The notes below the pieces were generated by a model. It was not told the DNA's origin. It saw only the letters and a program-made list of their open reading frames with translations, and ran no database searches. DNA of 38,334 nucleotides. Source: Rhodospirillales bacterium (GTDB lineage: Bacteria > Pseudomonadota > Alphaproteobacteria > Rhodospirillales > Casp-alpha2). The stretch lies in contig JABJGO010000017.1 of NCBI GenBank assembly GCA_018662225.1, forward strand, positions 1 through 38,334. Reading direction: 5' to 3'. Each line of letters opens with the position of its first letter. Positions within the stretch are counted from its first letter, which is position 1. This document shows, piece by piece, positions 23,960 through 35,537 of the stretch. A program made the translations under genes and the position numbers.

Positions 23960-25231
23960 ATGCAAAACGCTGATCAGTCATCAACAGGTACGGGTATAGA
24001 ACAGGAAGCCAACGTACTTTCTGTGAGCACCATTCTTCGCGAAGCACGGGAAGCATCGGGTCAATCACTGGAAGAGGTGGCAAGTCAATCGCGCATTAGT
24101 CGCAAGTATCTTGAAGCGTTGGAAGAAGGTCGCTTTGCGGCTCTGCCTGGCAACACATATATATTGGGATTTATCCGCACCTATGCGGGCCACATGGGAC
24201 TTGATGGCGACGAACTGGTTAACCAGTACAAGAGCAATAGCGAAAACGCCACGGATAAAACTACACTGGATTTTCCTGAACCCCTGCCTGAAACCGGTAT
24301 TCCGGGCGGAACCATTCTGTTCGCCGGTATCGTTGTTGCCGTTATGGCCTATGGCGGATGGTATGTGGCCACGGAAGAAGATAACTCCAGGGCCAATATG
24401 GTGGCAGCAGTGCCAGAACGGCTGGCAGATGCTATGCCCGATGACGACAGTGCTGACGCGGCTGACCAGCCCGCCGATGCCGAGGTCGTTGAAATGCCGA
24501 CGATTGTCGAAGACGTTACGGAAATCAAAGAAGCTGTCACTGAGGAACCCGAGGAGCCGCAACCGGTAACTGAGGTGCCAGAAACAGTAACAGAAACGGT
24601 AACCAACGTTGAAGAGACAGTCGAGGTCGCCCCCGAACCGGAACCCGAAGTGGTTGAGACCACCGTGGATGAAGTTGTGGAACAGGTGGTTGTAGAAGAA
24701 GTTGAGGCAGAGGTTGAAACCGCATCGCCTGAAATGATTGTCGAAGACACCACGGAAGCGTTGGATGAACAAAGTTCCCAGGAATTGAACGAAGCACAGT
24801 TGCGCGAATTGCAGGAATCCATGGATGCTGGTTCCAGCACTGATACCAGCACCACCGAAACCGCTGTTGTTGAGGTCGTCACAGAAGTGCTCGAAGCCGA
24901 GTCTTCTCCCGAAGTGGCGGCTGAACCACGAGCGCCTCGCTCATACGGCGAAGAAGGCAGCTCACGCATCTTGATCACAGCCATTACCAATAGCTGGACC
25001 GAGGTCCGTGACACCATCACGGGTGAATTGTTGCTGACCCGATTACTGCACACCGGCGATACATATAACGTCCCGAACCGTCCAGGTATTACACTGGTGA
25101 CCGGAAATGCTGGTGGGCTGGAAATCAAGGTGGATGGTAAAGTTGTGCCGCCCATTGGTGGCACTGGTACGGTGCGCCACGACGTGGCACTTGATCCAGA
25201 AATGCTAAAATCCGGCAAAGCCTCAGAATAG
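23960..25231 (+). CDS. rodZ: RodZ-like helix-turn-helix membrane protein
   Basis: A 423-residue RodZ-type cytoskeletal adaptor. The cytoplasmic N-terminus has a Cro/C1-type HTH (~23-85, ILREAREASGQSLEEVASQSRISRKYLEALEEGR), a transmembrane segment follows at ~116-138, then a very acidic Glu/Val/Thr-rich linker of about 190 residues, and a C-terminal DUF4115-like beta domain (~330-410, SWTEVRDTITGELLLTRLLHTGDTY). RodZ couples MreB to the wall machinery. The ATG at 23960, preceded by AGGG, is preferred over the frame opened at 23888. Position upstream of ispG is as in many proteobacteria. The long linker is unusually extended. Confidence 0.88.
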   Translation: MQNADQSSTGTGIEQEANVLSVSTILREAREASGQSLEEVASQSRISRKYLEALEEGRFAALPGNTYILGFIRTYAGHMGLDGDELVNQYKSNSENATDKTTLDFPEPLPETGIPGGTILFAGIVVAVMAYGGWYVATEEDNSRANMVAAVPERLADAMPDDDSADAADQPADAEVVEMPTIVEDVTEIKEAVTEEPEEPQPVTEVPETVTETVTNVEETVEVAPEPEPEVVETTVDEVVEQVVVEEVEAEVETASPEMIVEDTTEALDEQSSQELNEAQLRELQESMDAGSSTDTSTTETAVVEVVTEVLEAESSPEVAAEPRAPRSYGEEGSSRILITAITNSWTEVRDTITGELLLTRLLHTGDTYNVPNRPGITLVTGNAGGLEIKVDGKVVPPIGGTGTVRHDVALDPEMLKSGKASE

Positions 25232-25234
25232 AAT

Positions 25235-25258
25235 ACAAAAATCCATGCACGTTTTTGT
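25235..25258 (+). terminator. Weak hairpin between rodZ and ispG
   Basis: ACAAAAA (25235-25241) pairs with TTTTTGT (25252-25258) across a 10-base loop, directly after the rodZ stop. The stem is almost all A-T, so termination would be leaky. Confidence 0.3.
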
Positions 25259-25341
25259 TGTTCGGCGTTGACCAAGCCTTCTGATTGCGCCAAATAACCG
25301 GCTATAATGATCTCATGTATAGCGTTTACGGGACTTGAGAC

Positions 25342-26610
25342 GTGCCAGAAGAAAACATGATAGCAACCACCATCAAAAACAGACGCCGCAGCATTGCGGT
25401 AACCGTCGGTAATGTGGCCGTTGGTGGTGACGCGCCGATCGTCGTTCAGTCCATGACCAATACGGATACCGCCGATGTTGAGGCAACGACCCAACAAGTC
25501 GCCACACTGGCGCGGGCGGGATCTGAATTGGTGCGGATCACCGTCGACCGGGAAGAAGCTGCCGCCGCCGTTCCCCATATTAGAGATCGCTTGATGGTGA
25601 TGGGCGTGGATGTGCCCCTGGTGGGCGATTTTCACTATATCGGTCACAAGTTGCTGGAAAATCATCCGGCCTGTGCCGAGGCGCTGGCCAAGTATCGAAT
25701 TAATCCGGGCAATGTGGGTTTCCGCGAAAAACGAGATCGCCAGTACGGTGCCATGATTGAAATGGCTATTCGTTATGACAAGCCGGTACGCATCGGCGTG
25801 AACTGGGGCAGCCTGGATCAGGAACTTCTGGCCCATCTGATGGACGAGAACGCCAAAGTAGCCGCACCTAAAGAAGCCGCCGCCGTTATGCGTGATGCGT
25901 TGGTGGCCTCAGCCATCAACAGTGCGACGCGGGCCGAGGAAATCGGCCTTGGCCGCGACCGGATTATCCTGTCATGCAAAGTCAGCGAGGTTCAAAACCT
26001 GATAGCGGTCTATCGCGATTTGGCAATCAAAGCTGACTACGCCCTGCACCTGGGGCTAACCGAGGCAGGCATGGGATCCAAAGGTATTGTGGCATCCACC
26101 GCCGCTATGGCTGTTTTATTACAGGAAGGCATCGGCGACACTATTCGCGTGTCATTGACCCCGGAGCCGGGCGGTGACCGGACGCAAGAGGTCATCGTTG
26201 CCCAGGAAATGTTGCAAACCATGGGGCTGCGCTCATTCGCGCCTATGGTTACGGCCTGTCCGGGGTGTGGCCGCACCACAAGCACAGTGTTTCAGGAACT
26301 GGCGCAGAGCATACAAATTTACCTGCGCGACCGTATGCCTGTATGGCGAGACGCCTACCCCGAAGCGGCAAGCCTGAATATCGCCGTCATGGGTTGTATC
26401 GTGAATGGTCCGGGCGAAAGCAAGTTTGCCGATGTGGGTATTAGCTTGCCCGGCACCGGTGAGCAGCCATCAGCCCCTGTTTTCATTGATGGTGAGAAGC
26501 ATGTAACCTTGCGCGGCGATAACATTTCGGCGGAATTTCAGGATATCGTCGAGAAATACGTGGTTGATCGATTTGGTAAATCAGATCAAACAACCATAAC
26601 TGCCCAATAA
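25342..26610 (+). CDS. ispG: 4-hydroxy-3-methylbut-2-en-1-yl diphosphate synthase (flavodoxin)
   Basis: IspG reduces methylerythritol cyclodiphosphate to HMBPP in the non-mevalonate isoprenoid pathway, using a [4Fe-4S] cluster. The cluster cysteines are Cys306 and Cys309 (CPGCGRT) and Cys352 (GCIVNGPGE). The TIM-barrel start [22 protein letters not shown] is typical. I list the GTG at 25342; an ATG at 25357 starts five residues later and is equally plausible, neither site having a strong Shine-Dalgarno sequence. Length 422 residues is usual. It is followed by hisS after 31 bases. Confidence 0.95.
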   Translation: MPEENMIATTIKNRRRSIAVTVGNVAVGGDAPIVVQSMTNTDTADVEATTQQVATLARAGSELVRITVDREEAAAAVPHIRDRLMVMGVDVPLVGDFHYIGHKLLENHPACAEALAKYRINPGNVGFREKRDRQYGAMIEMAIRYDKPVRIGVNWGSLDQELLAHLMDENAKVAAPKEAAAVMRDALVASAINSATRAEEIGLGRDRIILSCKVSEVQNLIAVYRDLAIKADYALHLGLTEAGMGSKGIVASTAAMAVLLQEGIGDTIRVSLTPEPGGDRTQEVIVAQEMLQTMGLRSFAPMVTACPGCGRTTSTVFQELAQSIQIYLRDRMPVWRDAYPEAASLNIAVMGCIVNGPGESKFADVGISLPGTGEQPSAPVFIDGEKHVTLRGDNISAEFQDIVEKYVVDRFGKSDQTTITAQ

Positions 26611-26641
26611 CAGAACAATCAAGAAGCCGGAAACACACTCT

Positions 26642-27886
26642 ATGTCCTCTTTACAACCAGTCCGCGGCACACATGACCTTCTGCCTGAGGAAATGCGCCG
26701 TCATCGTGCGGTCACGGACGCGGCGCAATCTGTGTCTGCCCAGTATGGTTATGAAGAAATCGCGACGCCGATTTTTGAGTTCACCAATGTATTCTCCCGC
26801 ACCCTCGGCGATACGTCGGATGTGGTGACCAAGGAAATGTATACCTTCGAGGACAAGGGCGGCGAGATGATAACCCTGCGGCCCGAAAATACCGCCAGCG
26901 TCATGCGGGCGTATTTGTCTAATGGTTTACAGCAGACGTTGCCTTGTCGGTTCTTTTATCGCGGCCCCATGTTCCGTTATGAGCGTCCCCAGAAAGGCCG
27001 CCAACGACAGTTTCACCAGATCGGTATCGAGTGCATTGGCATTCCGGCAGCAGAGGCCGACGTGGAAGTGATCGCCACTGGCGCGCACATTCTGAAGTCT
27101 TTGGGGATTCTGGATCGCACCACGCTGGAGATCAATTCGCTGGGCGATACGGACAGTCGCAACGCGTACCGTGACACGCTGGTCGAATATTTTTCCAAGT
27201 ACGAAAGCAGTTTGTCAAAAGACAGCAAAGAACGTCTGACCAAGAACCCGATGCGTATTCTGGATTCCAAGGACGAGAATGATCGTAAGATCGTTGCCGA
27301 TGCGCCGCTTATGCCGGACTCAATGAATGCTGAGTCGAAAGGGTTCTTCGAAACCGTTCTCATGCGACTTGATCAGTTGGGCATTGCCTACAATCTGAAT
27401 ACCCGACTTGTTCGGGGGCTGGATTATTACTGTCACACGGCGTTTGAGTTCACGACCACGGAATTGGGCGCGCAAGGCGCCGTTATGGCCGGCGGTCGTT
27501 ACGACGGGCTGATCACACAGATGGGTGGACCCGCAACGCCCGGTGTCGGTTGGGCCGCCGGGGTTGAGCGCATGAGCATGATGATTGATGAGCCCACGGC
27601 CCAAGCAAATTCCATCGCCATCGTTCCCATTGGTGATGAGGCTTTTGATAAGGCGTTTAGCTTGGCGCACCAGTTGCGACATGCCGGTTTCGCCATTGAT
27701 TTCGGTGTATCCGGCAATATGAAAAAACGGATGAAGCGTGCTGACCGCGTTGGGGCGGTTGCGGCTCTGATGATCGGCGAAGATGAATTGGCGCGTGACG
27801 GCGTCACCATTCGGGATATGGAGACGGGCGAGCAGACGGAGGCATCCTTTGCCTCGTTGGAGAGTCAGCTCGACCGTTATCGTTAG
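26642..27886 (+). CDS. hisS: Histidyl-tRNA synthetase
   Basis: A class II synthetase of 414 residues. Motif 1 is in VVTKEMYTFEDKGGE / TLRPENTASVMRAY, motif 2 is FRYERPQKGRQRQFHQIGIE, the histidine-A signature is in LVRGLDYYCHTAFEF and motif 3 is GAVMAGGRYDGL..GVGWAAGVERM. The C-terminal anticodon domain is short, as in bacterial HisRS. Start codon ATG at 26642. The stop is four bases from hemA, so the two are probably cotranscribed. Confidence 0.96.
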   Translation: MSSLQPVRGTHDLLPEEMRRHRAVTDAAQSVSAQYGYEEIATPIFEFTNVFSRTLGDTSDVVTKEMYTFEDKGGEMITLRPENTASVMRAYLSNGLQQTLPCRFFYRGPMFRYERPQKGRQRQFHQIGIECIGIPAAEADVEVIATGAHILKSLGILDRTTLEINSLGDTDSRNAYRDTLVEYFSKYESSLSKDSKERLTKNPMRILDSKDENDRKIVADAPLMPDSMNAESKGFFETVLMRLDQLGIAYNLNTRLVRGLDYYCHTAFEFTTTELGAQGAVMAGGRYDGLITQMGGPATPGVGWAAGVERMSMMIDEPTAQANSIAIVPIGDEAFDKAFSLAHQLRHAGFAIDFGVSGNMKKRMKRADRVGAVAALMIGEDELARDGVTIRDMETGEQTEASFASLESQLDRYR

Positions 27887-27890
27887 CCAT

Positions 27891-29168
27891 ATGAATGTCC
27901 AACTTGGCAAAGCACTTGTGCCTGTGGTCGTGGGGGCGAATTTCCGCTCCAGCGCCATGGACGTGCGTGACCGCATGTTCGTTGAAGACGCTCTGGTCCC
28001 CATGATTTCCGAACGGCTTTCGGCGGCGGGTGTCGAACAAGCGATCATCCTGTCTACCTGTGACCGGGTTGAGGTTCAGGCCGTTCATGGGGAACCGGAT
28101 GTGGCGGCTACGGCTATTCGGAAAATTCTCACTGACCATGCCGAGCTTGATCCTGCATCTGTAGGCGATCAGCTGTATGCCATGACGGGAACAGACGCGT
28201 TACGCCAGATCATGCTGGTGGCGACGTCACTGGATTCACAAGTGCTTGGCGAGCCGCAGGTGTTGGGCCAGGTTAAGGCTGCGCACCGAATGGCTCAGAC
28301 GGCTGGCATGATGGGCCCCGGTCTCGAAGCGATACTTCAGGCCGCTTATGCCACGGCCAAGCGTGTGCTGACAGAAACCAAAATTGGGGAGCACCCGGTA
28401 TCCATTGCCGCCGCTGCTGCGTTGCTTGCCCGTGATGTGCATGGTGATTTGAGCAATTGCCGGGTGATGTTGCTGGGCGATGGGGAAATGGGTGAGCTGG
28501 TCGGAACTTATCTGATGAATGCCGGCGCCAAACATCTGTCCGTGGCCCATCCCACTGATCGTCGTGGTCATGCGTTGGCCGGAAGGCTGGAATGCCATGC
28601 CGTACCATGGGTAGGCCTTGCCCAGGCATTACCGGAGCATGAGATCATCATCACGGCGATCGGCGCAAGGACCTACACCTTGAACGCCGATATGCTGCGG
28701 GCGATGGTTACGGGCCGGCGTCATCAACCATCATTCGCCGTAGATTTGGGTTTGCCGGGTGACATTGATCCCGCCGGGAACCGGATTGATGAGGTGTTCC
28801 TGTATGACCTGGGTGATCTGGAACGACTCGCCATGAAGGGCCTGAGCCACCGCGAAGGTGAAGCGGAACGCGCCCGGGCGATTGTTGAAGAAGATCTGGC
28901 GTTGTACGCACGTGATAAGGCTGAGCGTTCAGCGGTGCCGGCCCTAAGCCGGTTGCGAGCTCATGTGGAAGCCTTGCGCGAGCAGTCATTGGCCGAGGCG
29001 GGCGGTGATGCGGATAAGGCCACACACTTGTTAATCAATCGGTTGCTGCACGATCCCAGTGTGGTTTTGCGTGAGATTGCAGCGGATGGAAATGAGGCCG
29101 AGCTATATACGGCGGAGCGTGTTATCGAACAGCTGTTCCAGCTAAACAAAGATACTAGTGGAGATTAA
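27891..29168 (+). CDS. hemA: Glutamyl-tRNA reductase
   Basis: A 425-residue enzyme that reduces glutamyl-tRNA to glutamate semialdehyde, the first committed step of C5 tetrapyrrole synthesis. The catalytic Cys57 stands in STCDRVE (the usual motif is STCNRVE, so Asp58 replaces Asn). LDSQVLGEPQVLGQVKAAH, KIGEHPVSIAAAA, the NADPH loop LLGDGEMGEL and FAVDLGLPGDIDP are typical family features. Most alphaproteobacteria instead make 5-aminolevulinate by ALA synthase, so this gene is notable. Order hemA-prfA-prmC matches gammaproteobacteria. The open frame to 27783 upstream is inside hisS and is rejected. Confidence 0.9.
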   Translation: MNVQLGKALVPVVVGANFRSSAMDVRDRMFVEDALVPMISERLSAAGVEQAIILSTCDRVEVQAVHGEPDVAATAIRKILTDHAELDPASVGDQLYAMTGTDALRQIMLVATSLDSQVLGEPQVLGQVKAAHRMAQTAGMMGPGLEAILQAAYATAKRVLTETKIGEHPVSIAAAAALLARDVHGDLSNCRVMLLGDGEMGELVGTYLMNAGAKHLSVAHPTDRRGHALAGRLECHAVPWVGLAQALPEHEIIITAIGARTYTLNADMLRAMVTGRRHQPSFAVDLGLPGDIDPAGNRIDEVFLYDLGDLERLAMKGLSHREGEAERARAIVEEDLALYARDKAERSAVPALSRLRAHVEALREQSLAEAGGDADKATHLLINRLLHDPSVVLREIAADGNEAELYTAERVIEQLFQLNKDTSGD

Positions 29169-29171
29169 GCG

Positions 29172-30245
29172 GTGAATCTGGAAGAAAATCTGGACCGTGT
29201 GTTGAGACGCCACGAAGAATTGAATGCCTTGTTGTCCGATCCTGACGTGACGAGCTCGCCCAAGTTTGTGGATATTTCCAAGGAATATTCCGACCTGCAA
29301 TCCGTTGTCGATGCCATCAACGCCTACCGGGAGGGCGGGCAGGAAATGGTCGACCTTGCCGAGATGATTTCCGATGACAGTCTGGACAAGGAAATGCGGG
29401 ATCTGGCCGAAGTCGAATTCCATGACTTAAAAGACAGCATGCCTAAGCTGGAAAAACAGGTCCAGCTGATGCTTCTGCCCAAGGATGCGGCAGACTCGAA
29501 AAATGCTATTCTGGAAATCCGGGCGGGTACTGGTGGCGACGAAGCGGCGCTGTTTGGCGCGGACCTTTATCGCATGTACCAGCGTTATGCAGACCTTCAC
29601 GGCTGGAAGTTCGAGCCAATCGAAGTATCGGAGACCGGTATTGGCGGGTTTAAGGATGCGTCTGTTTCAATTACCGGGCGCGATGTGTTCTCGCGCCTGA
29701 AGTTTGAATCTGGCGTGCATCGGGTGCAACGGGTGCCGGTAACGGAATCCGGCGGCCGTATTCATACCTCGGCGGCCACTGTGGCGGTGTTGCCCGAAGC
29801 CGAAGAAGTGGACGTGGAAATAGAAACCAAGGATTTGCGCATTGATACCTACCGGGCGCAGGGCGCTGGTGGGCAGCACGTGAACAAAACAGACAGCGCC
29901 ATTCGCATCACCCATATCCCGACCGGGATTGTGGTGCAGTGCCAGGACGGCAAGTCCCAGCACAAGAACAAGGCCTCTGCCATGCGGGTGTTGCGATCAC
30001 GTATGTACGAGGCCGAACGCCAGCGCACAGATAGCGAGCGCGCCGCCGACCGTAAAAGCCAGGTTGGTTCCGGTGATCGGTCGGAACGCATTCGCACCTA
30101 CAACTTCCCGCAAGGCCGGGTAACCGACCACCGTATTAACGTGACGGTGCACAAGCTCGACCGCTTCCTGACCGGCGAAATGGATGAGATCATCGACGAA
30201 CTGATCTCCGCGGATCAGGCGGACAAACTCGCGGCCATCGCCTGA
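29172..30245 (+). CDS. prfA: Peptide chain release factor 1
   Basis: RF1 ends translation at UAA and UAG. The 357-residue protein has the domain 3 GGQ motif, Gly233-Gly234-Gln235 ([16 protein letters not shown]), whose glutamine is methylated by PrmC, and the [30 protein letters not shown] segment typical of bacterial RF1. The GTG start at 29172 is three bases after the hemA stop and has GGAG 8 bases before it. The stop overlaps the prmC start (TGATG). Confidence 0.97.
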   Translation: MNLEENLDRVLRRHEELNALLSDPDVTSSPKFVDISKEYSDLQSVVDAINAYREGGQEMVDLAEMISDDSLDKEMRDLAEVEFHDLKDSMPKLEKQVQLMLLPKDAADSKNAILEIRAGTGGDEAALFGADLYRMYQRYADLHGWKFEPIEVSETGIGGFKDASVSITGRDVFSRLKFESGVHRVQRVPVTESGGRIHTSAATVAVLPEAEEVDVEIETKDLRIDTYRAQGAGGQHVNKTDSAIRITHIPTGIVVQCQDGKSQHKNKASAMRVLRSRMYEAERQRTDSERAADRKSQVGSGDRSERIRTYNFPQGRVTDHRINVTVHKLDRFLTGEMDEIIDELISADQADKLAAIA

Positions 30246-31108
30246 TGTCACTCAAGACCATCGGTGATGTGGTTAGGTCCCTTGGCCAGCGATTTGGGGA
30301 CGCCGGTATCGATGAGGCCCGGCTGGATGCACGCCTTATCGTCACCCACGTGGCTGGATGCGCACCTGAAACGGCGTTGGTTTACCCGGAAAAGACCCTT
30401 AGCAATGAGCAGATCGAAACCATTGAACAATTGGCCCAAAGACGGTTGCACCGTGAGCCAGTGGCCTACCTGACGGGTACGCGTGAATTCTGGTCCCTAC
30501 CGATCGGCGTAAACCAGCATACGCTGACGCCCAGACCCGATACCGAAACACTGGTTGAGAGTGTTATCGCTGAAATTGGTGAGGATGCGCGGGATCGGGC
30601 GTTACGTATTCTTGATCTTGGTACGGGAAGCGGTTGTATTTTGGCCTCGTTGTTATCTGAATTACCTAATGCGACGGGCGTTGGTATCGATATCAATGTG
30701 CCGACTATCGAGATGGCCCGCCGTAATGCCCATGCTCTGGCGTTGTCTGACCGAATGCAGATTGCCGAAAGCAATTGGTTGGATGGCGTGGATGGAACGT
30801 TTGATATCGTTGTCTCTAACCCACCCTATATTCCTGCTGCTGATATTGACGGTCTCGAGCCTGAGGTTTCCGTGTATGAGCCTCGACTGGCTCTTGATGG
30901 TGGATGCGATGGGTTAGATGCTTACCGGCAAATTGCGGCTGGTCTTGGTGGTGTTCTGAAGCCGGGTGGCCTTGCGGCATTTGAGTTTGGCATAGGCCAG
31001 GCGTCGGATGTATGCCGCATCCTGCGCGAAAACGGGCATGGAAATACGCGGGTCTATAGCGATTTGTCGGGTATTGAGCGTGTTGTCTTGGTCAAAAATG
31101 CGGATTAA
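30245..31108 (+). CDS. prmC: Release factor glutamine methyltransferase
   Basis: PrmC methylates the glutamine of the release factor GGQ motif. The 287-residue product has an N-terminal helical domain, motif I RILDLGTGSGCILASLL, and the NPPY catalytic motif at residues 192-195. Its ATG overlaps the prfA stop by one base, so enzyme and substrate are translationally coupled. The family length is about 280. Confidence 0.96.
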   Translation: MSLKTIGDVVRSLGQRFGDAGIDEARLDARLIVTHVAGCAPETALVYPEKTLSNEQIETIEQLAQRRLHREPVAYLTGTREFWSLPIGVNQHTLTPRPDTETLVESVIAEIGEDARDRALRILDLGTGSGCILASLLSELPNATGVGIDINVPTIEMARRNAHALALSDRMQIAESNWLDGVDGTFDIVVSNPPYIPAADIDGLEPEVSVYEPRLALDGGCDGLDAYRQIAAGLGGVLKPGGLAAFEFGIGQASDVCRILRENGHGNTRVYSDLSGIERVVLVKNAD

Positions 31109-31128
31109 TCGGGTTTTATTGAAAAAAG

Positions 31129-31163
31129 GGGTTGGAATAACCACACAACCCGTCTAGGTTTTT
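31129..31163 (+). terminator. Terminator-like hairpin after prmC
   Basis: GGGTTG (31129-31134) pairs with CAACCC (31146-31151); a T run follows at 31159-31163. It is about 20 bases after the prmC stop and may end the hisS-prmC operon. The gap between stem and T run makes it a weak candidate. The rest of 31164-31330 holds no feature that I recognise. Confidence 0.35.
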
Positions 31164-31330
31164 GGAGTGAGCAGAGCGAAAGCGCTGCGGGCGTCCCAAG
31201 GGCTCGATTTTTGGACCCCAAATTGCTCAGTCTTCGATTTAGATAGATAGCTCGGTAAGTACCGTCAAAGGCGTGCACCGATTTATATGTCCATAATTGG
31301 CATAACGTAAACAGCATAAAAGCGATTGAT

Positions 31331-31849
31331 ATGAAGCAAGGTTCAAGCCAGCAACGGCGCGGCCGTTCCAGAGGGAACAGCGGCAAACGCAATAACTCGG
31401 GAAACCGAAGCCACTCGATGGAGAGCAATGGCCCGGACGGTAAAGTTCGGGGCAACGCCCAGCAAATTCTGGACAAGTACCAGTCTTTGGCCCGCGATGC
31501 GGCCACATCAGGTGAGCACATCGCCGCCGAAGGCTTCTTTCAGTATGCCGAACATTATCAACGTGTGCTGAATACAGAACAGGCAAATAATCCAAATCAG
31601 AATCAGAACCAGAACCAAAATCGCGGCCAGAACCAAAAAGATGAGAACAAGGCATCTGACAATGATGGAGACAAGAAATCTGATAATGGATCGCAAGCAC
31701 CAGTAGCAGAAGAACAAGCCGTAGCCGAAGCAGAAACAGTCTCTGAAGACGCGAGCCCTGAGGTTGTTGAAGAAACGAAATCCGAAGACTCTGTTAATGA
31801 CTCTGGCGAAGACGATGATGCGGAATCGGAGCTGGCTGCCAGCGCATAA
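31331..31849 (+). CDS. DUF4167 domain protein
   Basis: A 172-residue protein with a basic Arg/Ser-rich N-terminus and the DUF4167 core GNAQQILDKYQSLARDAATSGEHIAAEGFFQYAEHYQRVL. An Asn-Gln repeat follows (NPNQNQNQNQN, ~92-106) and an acidic Glu/Ala tail ends it. The family is practically confined to alphaproteobacteria and its function is unknown; the core and basic region suggest RNA or nucleic-acid contact. It is followed by clpB after 161 bases. Confidence 0.88.
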   Translation: MKQGSSQQRRGRSRGNSGKRNNSGNRSHSMESNGPDGKVRGNAQQILDKYQSLARDAATSGEHIAAEGFFQYAEHYQRVLNTEQANNPNQNQNQNQNRGQNQKDENKASDNDGDKKSDNGSQAPVAEEQAVAEAETVSEDASPEVVEETKSEDSVNDSGEDDDAESELAASA

Positions 31850-31898
31850 TTGCTGACGTATTTTCCCTAGAAAATTTTTGAATTCAGGACTTGATTGG

Positions 31899-31928
31899 CT
31901 TGCAGCGCAGGCGAATCGACCCATATAT
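31899..31928 (+). promoter_or_regulatory. Candidate heat-shock (RpoH) promoter of clpB
   Basis: CTTGCA at 31899-31904 and CCCATATAT at 31920-31928, separated by 15 bases, fit the RpoH consensus CTTGAA then CCCCATnT. A second CTTGAT lies at 31890-31895. ClpB is a classical RpoH target. Confidence 0.5.
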
Positions 31929-31940
31929 CTATATATATGG
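31921..31940 (+). promoter_or_regulatory. AT-rich perfect palindrome in the clpB promoter
   Basis: CCATATAT (31921-31928) and ATATATGG (31933-31940) form a perfect 8-4-8 palindrome overlapping the -10 region; TATATGG recurs at 31941-31947. It could be an operator or, in RNA, a temperature-labile stem. Confidence 0.4.
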
Positions 31941-32010
31941 TATATGGAAGATCATGATGCTCGCCTATATTGAGGGGGTGCCAGGATCGGTCTGAAAAAG
32001 GAAATGCGCC

Positions 32011-34602
<2,592 letters not shown>

Positions 34603-34604
34603 GG

Positions 34605-34620
34605 TGTGACCAGCGTCACA
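34605..34620. promoter_or_regulatory. Perfect CRP-type palindrome, upstream site
   Basis: TGTGAC-CAGC-GTCACA, a perfect match to the CRP/FNR-superfamily consensus TGTGA-N6-TCACA, lying two bases after the clpB stop. Confidence 0.7.
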
Positions 34621-34628
34621 GTCTGATA

Positions 34629-34644
34629 TGTGACTGATGTCACA
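34629..34644. promoter_or_regulatory. Perfect CRP-type palindrome, promoter-proximal site
   Basis: TGTGAC-TGAT-GTCACA, again perfect, centred 24 bp from the first. It lies about 41-45 bp before the start point implied by the -10 at 34669-34674, the place of a class II activator site. Confidence 0.7.
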
Positions 34645-34668
34645 GACGGGGGTTGCCGGTTCTGTCAT

Positions 34669-34674
34669 TATAAT
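34669..34674 (+). promoter_or_regulatory. -10 element of the flagellin promoter
   Basis: TATAAT, a perfect hexamer, with no good -35 hexamer 17 bp upstream (ACGGGG). Such a promoter would depend on an activator bound at the CRP-type sites. I see no sigma28 or sigma54 flagellar promoter. Confidence 0.5.
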
Positions 34675-34700
34675 GGCAGTAGCTAACAGAGGTAATAACC

Positions 34701-35534
34701 ATGGTTGATTCCATAACCACATCGGCGGTCGTACAAACCAACCTGCTGGCCCTGCAACGGGCAGCGGCGATTCGGGGCGAAAGCGCCCAGCGCCTGTCTA
34801 CCGGGTTGGAAGTACAACGCGCCACAGATGATCCGTCTGCTTTCTTTCAGGCACAGGCTCTTACCGATCGTGTTAGTGGTCTGTTCGAAGCCAAAGACAA
34901 CATCGGCCAGGCTCTGAGCGCTGTAGAAGGTGCCCTAGACGGTGTGGAAGCGTTGGACGATATTTCCCAACAACTTCGCGGTATCGCCCTGGCGGCGAGA
35001 GGTGGTTCATCTGAATCGCGGGAGGCCGCGGCGGCACAGTTCGACGCGCTGCGCGATCAGCTAGGCCATCTTGCTCGCGATGTGAATTATCTTGGCACCA
35101 ATCTGGTTCAGGGCGCTCCCGATTCCCTGACGGTTTCCCTCAATGAAACCGGATCATCTGAAGTCACCATTGAAGGTGCAGAGTCAGATGCTAATGGCTT
35201 GGGTATTGGCGATGCGTTGGCGTCTTATAACAATTTTGCCAGTGATGCCGATATCGAAAATGCGCTGAATGACCTGAGCGCGGCGACGTCATCCCTGCGC
35301 TCTACCGCATCCAGCTTCGGATCTGACGTGGCGTTGCTGGGCATTCGCGAAGACTTCGCCAGCAATCTGGGGGCAACCCTGGAAGCAGGGGCCGCGAAAT
35401 TGGTGAATGCGGACCTGGAAGAAGAAGCCGCCCGCCAGCTGTCCAGCCAGGTCCGTCAGGATTTATCCACGTTTAGTCTGCGAATAGCCGCGCAAAGTTC
35501 ACAGCAACTCGTGCAAACATTGTTCGCGAGTTAG
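34701..35534 (+). CDS. Flagellin (short)
   Basis: A 277-residue flagellin with conserved D0/D1 ends: N-terminal TTSAVVQTNLLALQRAAA..AQRLSTGLEVQRATDDPSAFFQAQ and C-terminal LEEEAARQLSSQVRQDLSTFSLRIAAQSSQQLVQTLF. The middle D2/D3 part is reduced to a few dozen residues, which is common in alphaproteobacteria. It is exported by the type III flagellar system and assembled in the filament. GAGG at 34689-34692 is 8 bases from the ATG. The preceding region carries two CRP-type palindromes. flaF follows three bases after the stop. Confidence 0.9.
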   Translation: MVDSITTSAVVQTNLLALQRAAAIRGESAQRLSTGLEVQRATDDPSAFFQAQALTDRVSGLFEAKDNIGQALSAVEGALDGVEALDDISQQLRGIALAARGGSSESREAAAAQFDALRDQLGHLARDVNYLGTNLVQGAPDSLTVSLNETGSSEVTIEGAESDANGLGIGDALASYNNFASDADIENALNDLSAATSSLRSTASSFGSDVALLGIREDFASNLGATLEAGAAKLVNADLEEEAARQLSSQVRQDLSTFSLRIAAQSSQQLVQTLFAS

Positions 35535-35537
35535 GTT

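Noticed and set aside
24349-25836. 495-codon open frame on the minus strand
   Set aside because: It is antisense to rodZ and ispG, with Ser/Thr/Val-rich low-complexity protein that mirrors the acidic linker; no family features.
27783-27890. Upstream extension of hemA
   Set aside because: It lies inside hisS in another frame and is not similar to glutamyl-tRNA reductase.
31164-31330. Possible small RNA between prmC and the DUF4167 gene
   Set aside because: The sequence has short G-rich and TTTTTGGA repeats but no recognisable RNA family, promoter or clear fold.
31614-31650. Asn-Gln codon repeats in DUF4167 as a possible tandem-repeat locus
   Set aside because: Polar linkers of this type are common in DUF4167 proteins; the repeat is short and in frame.
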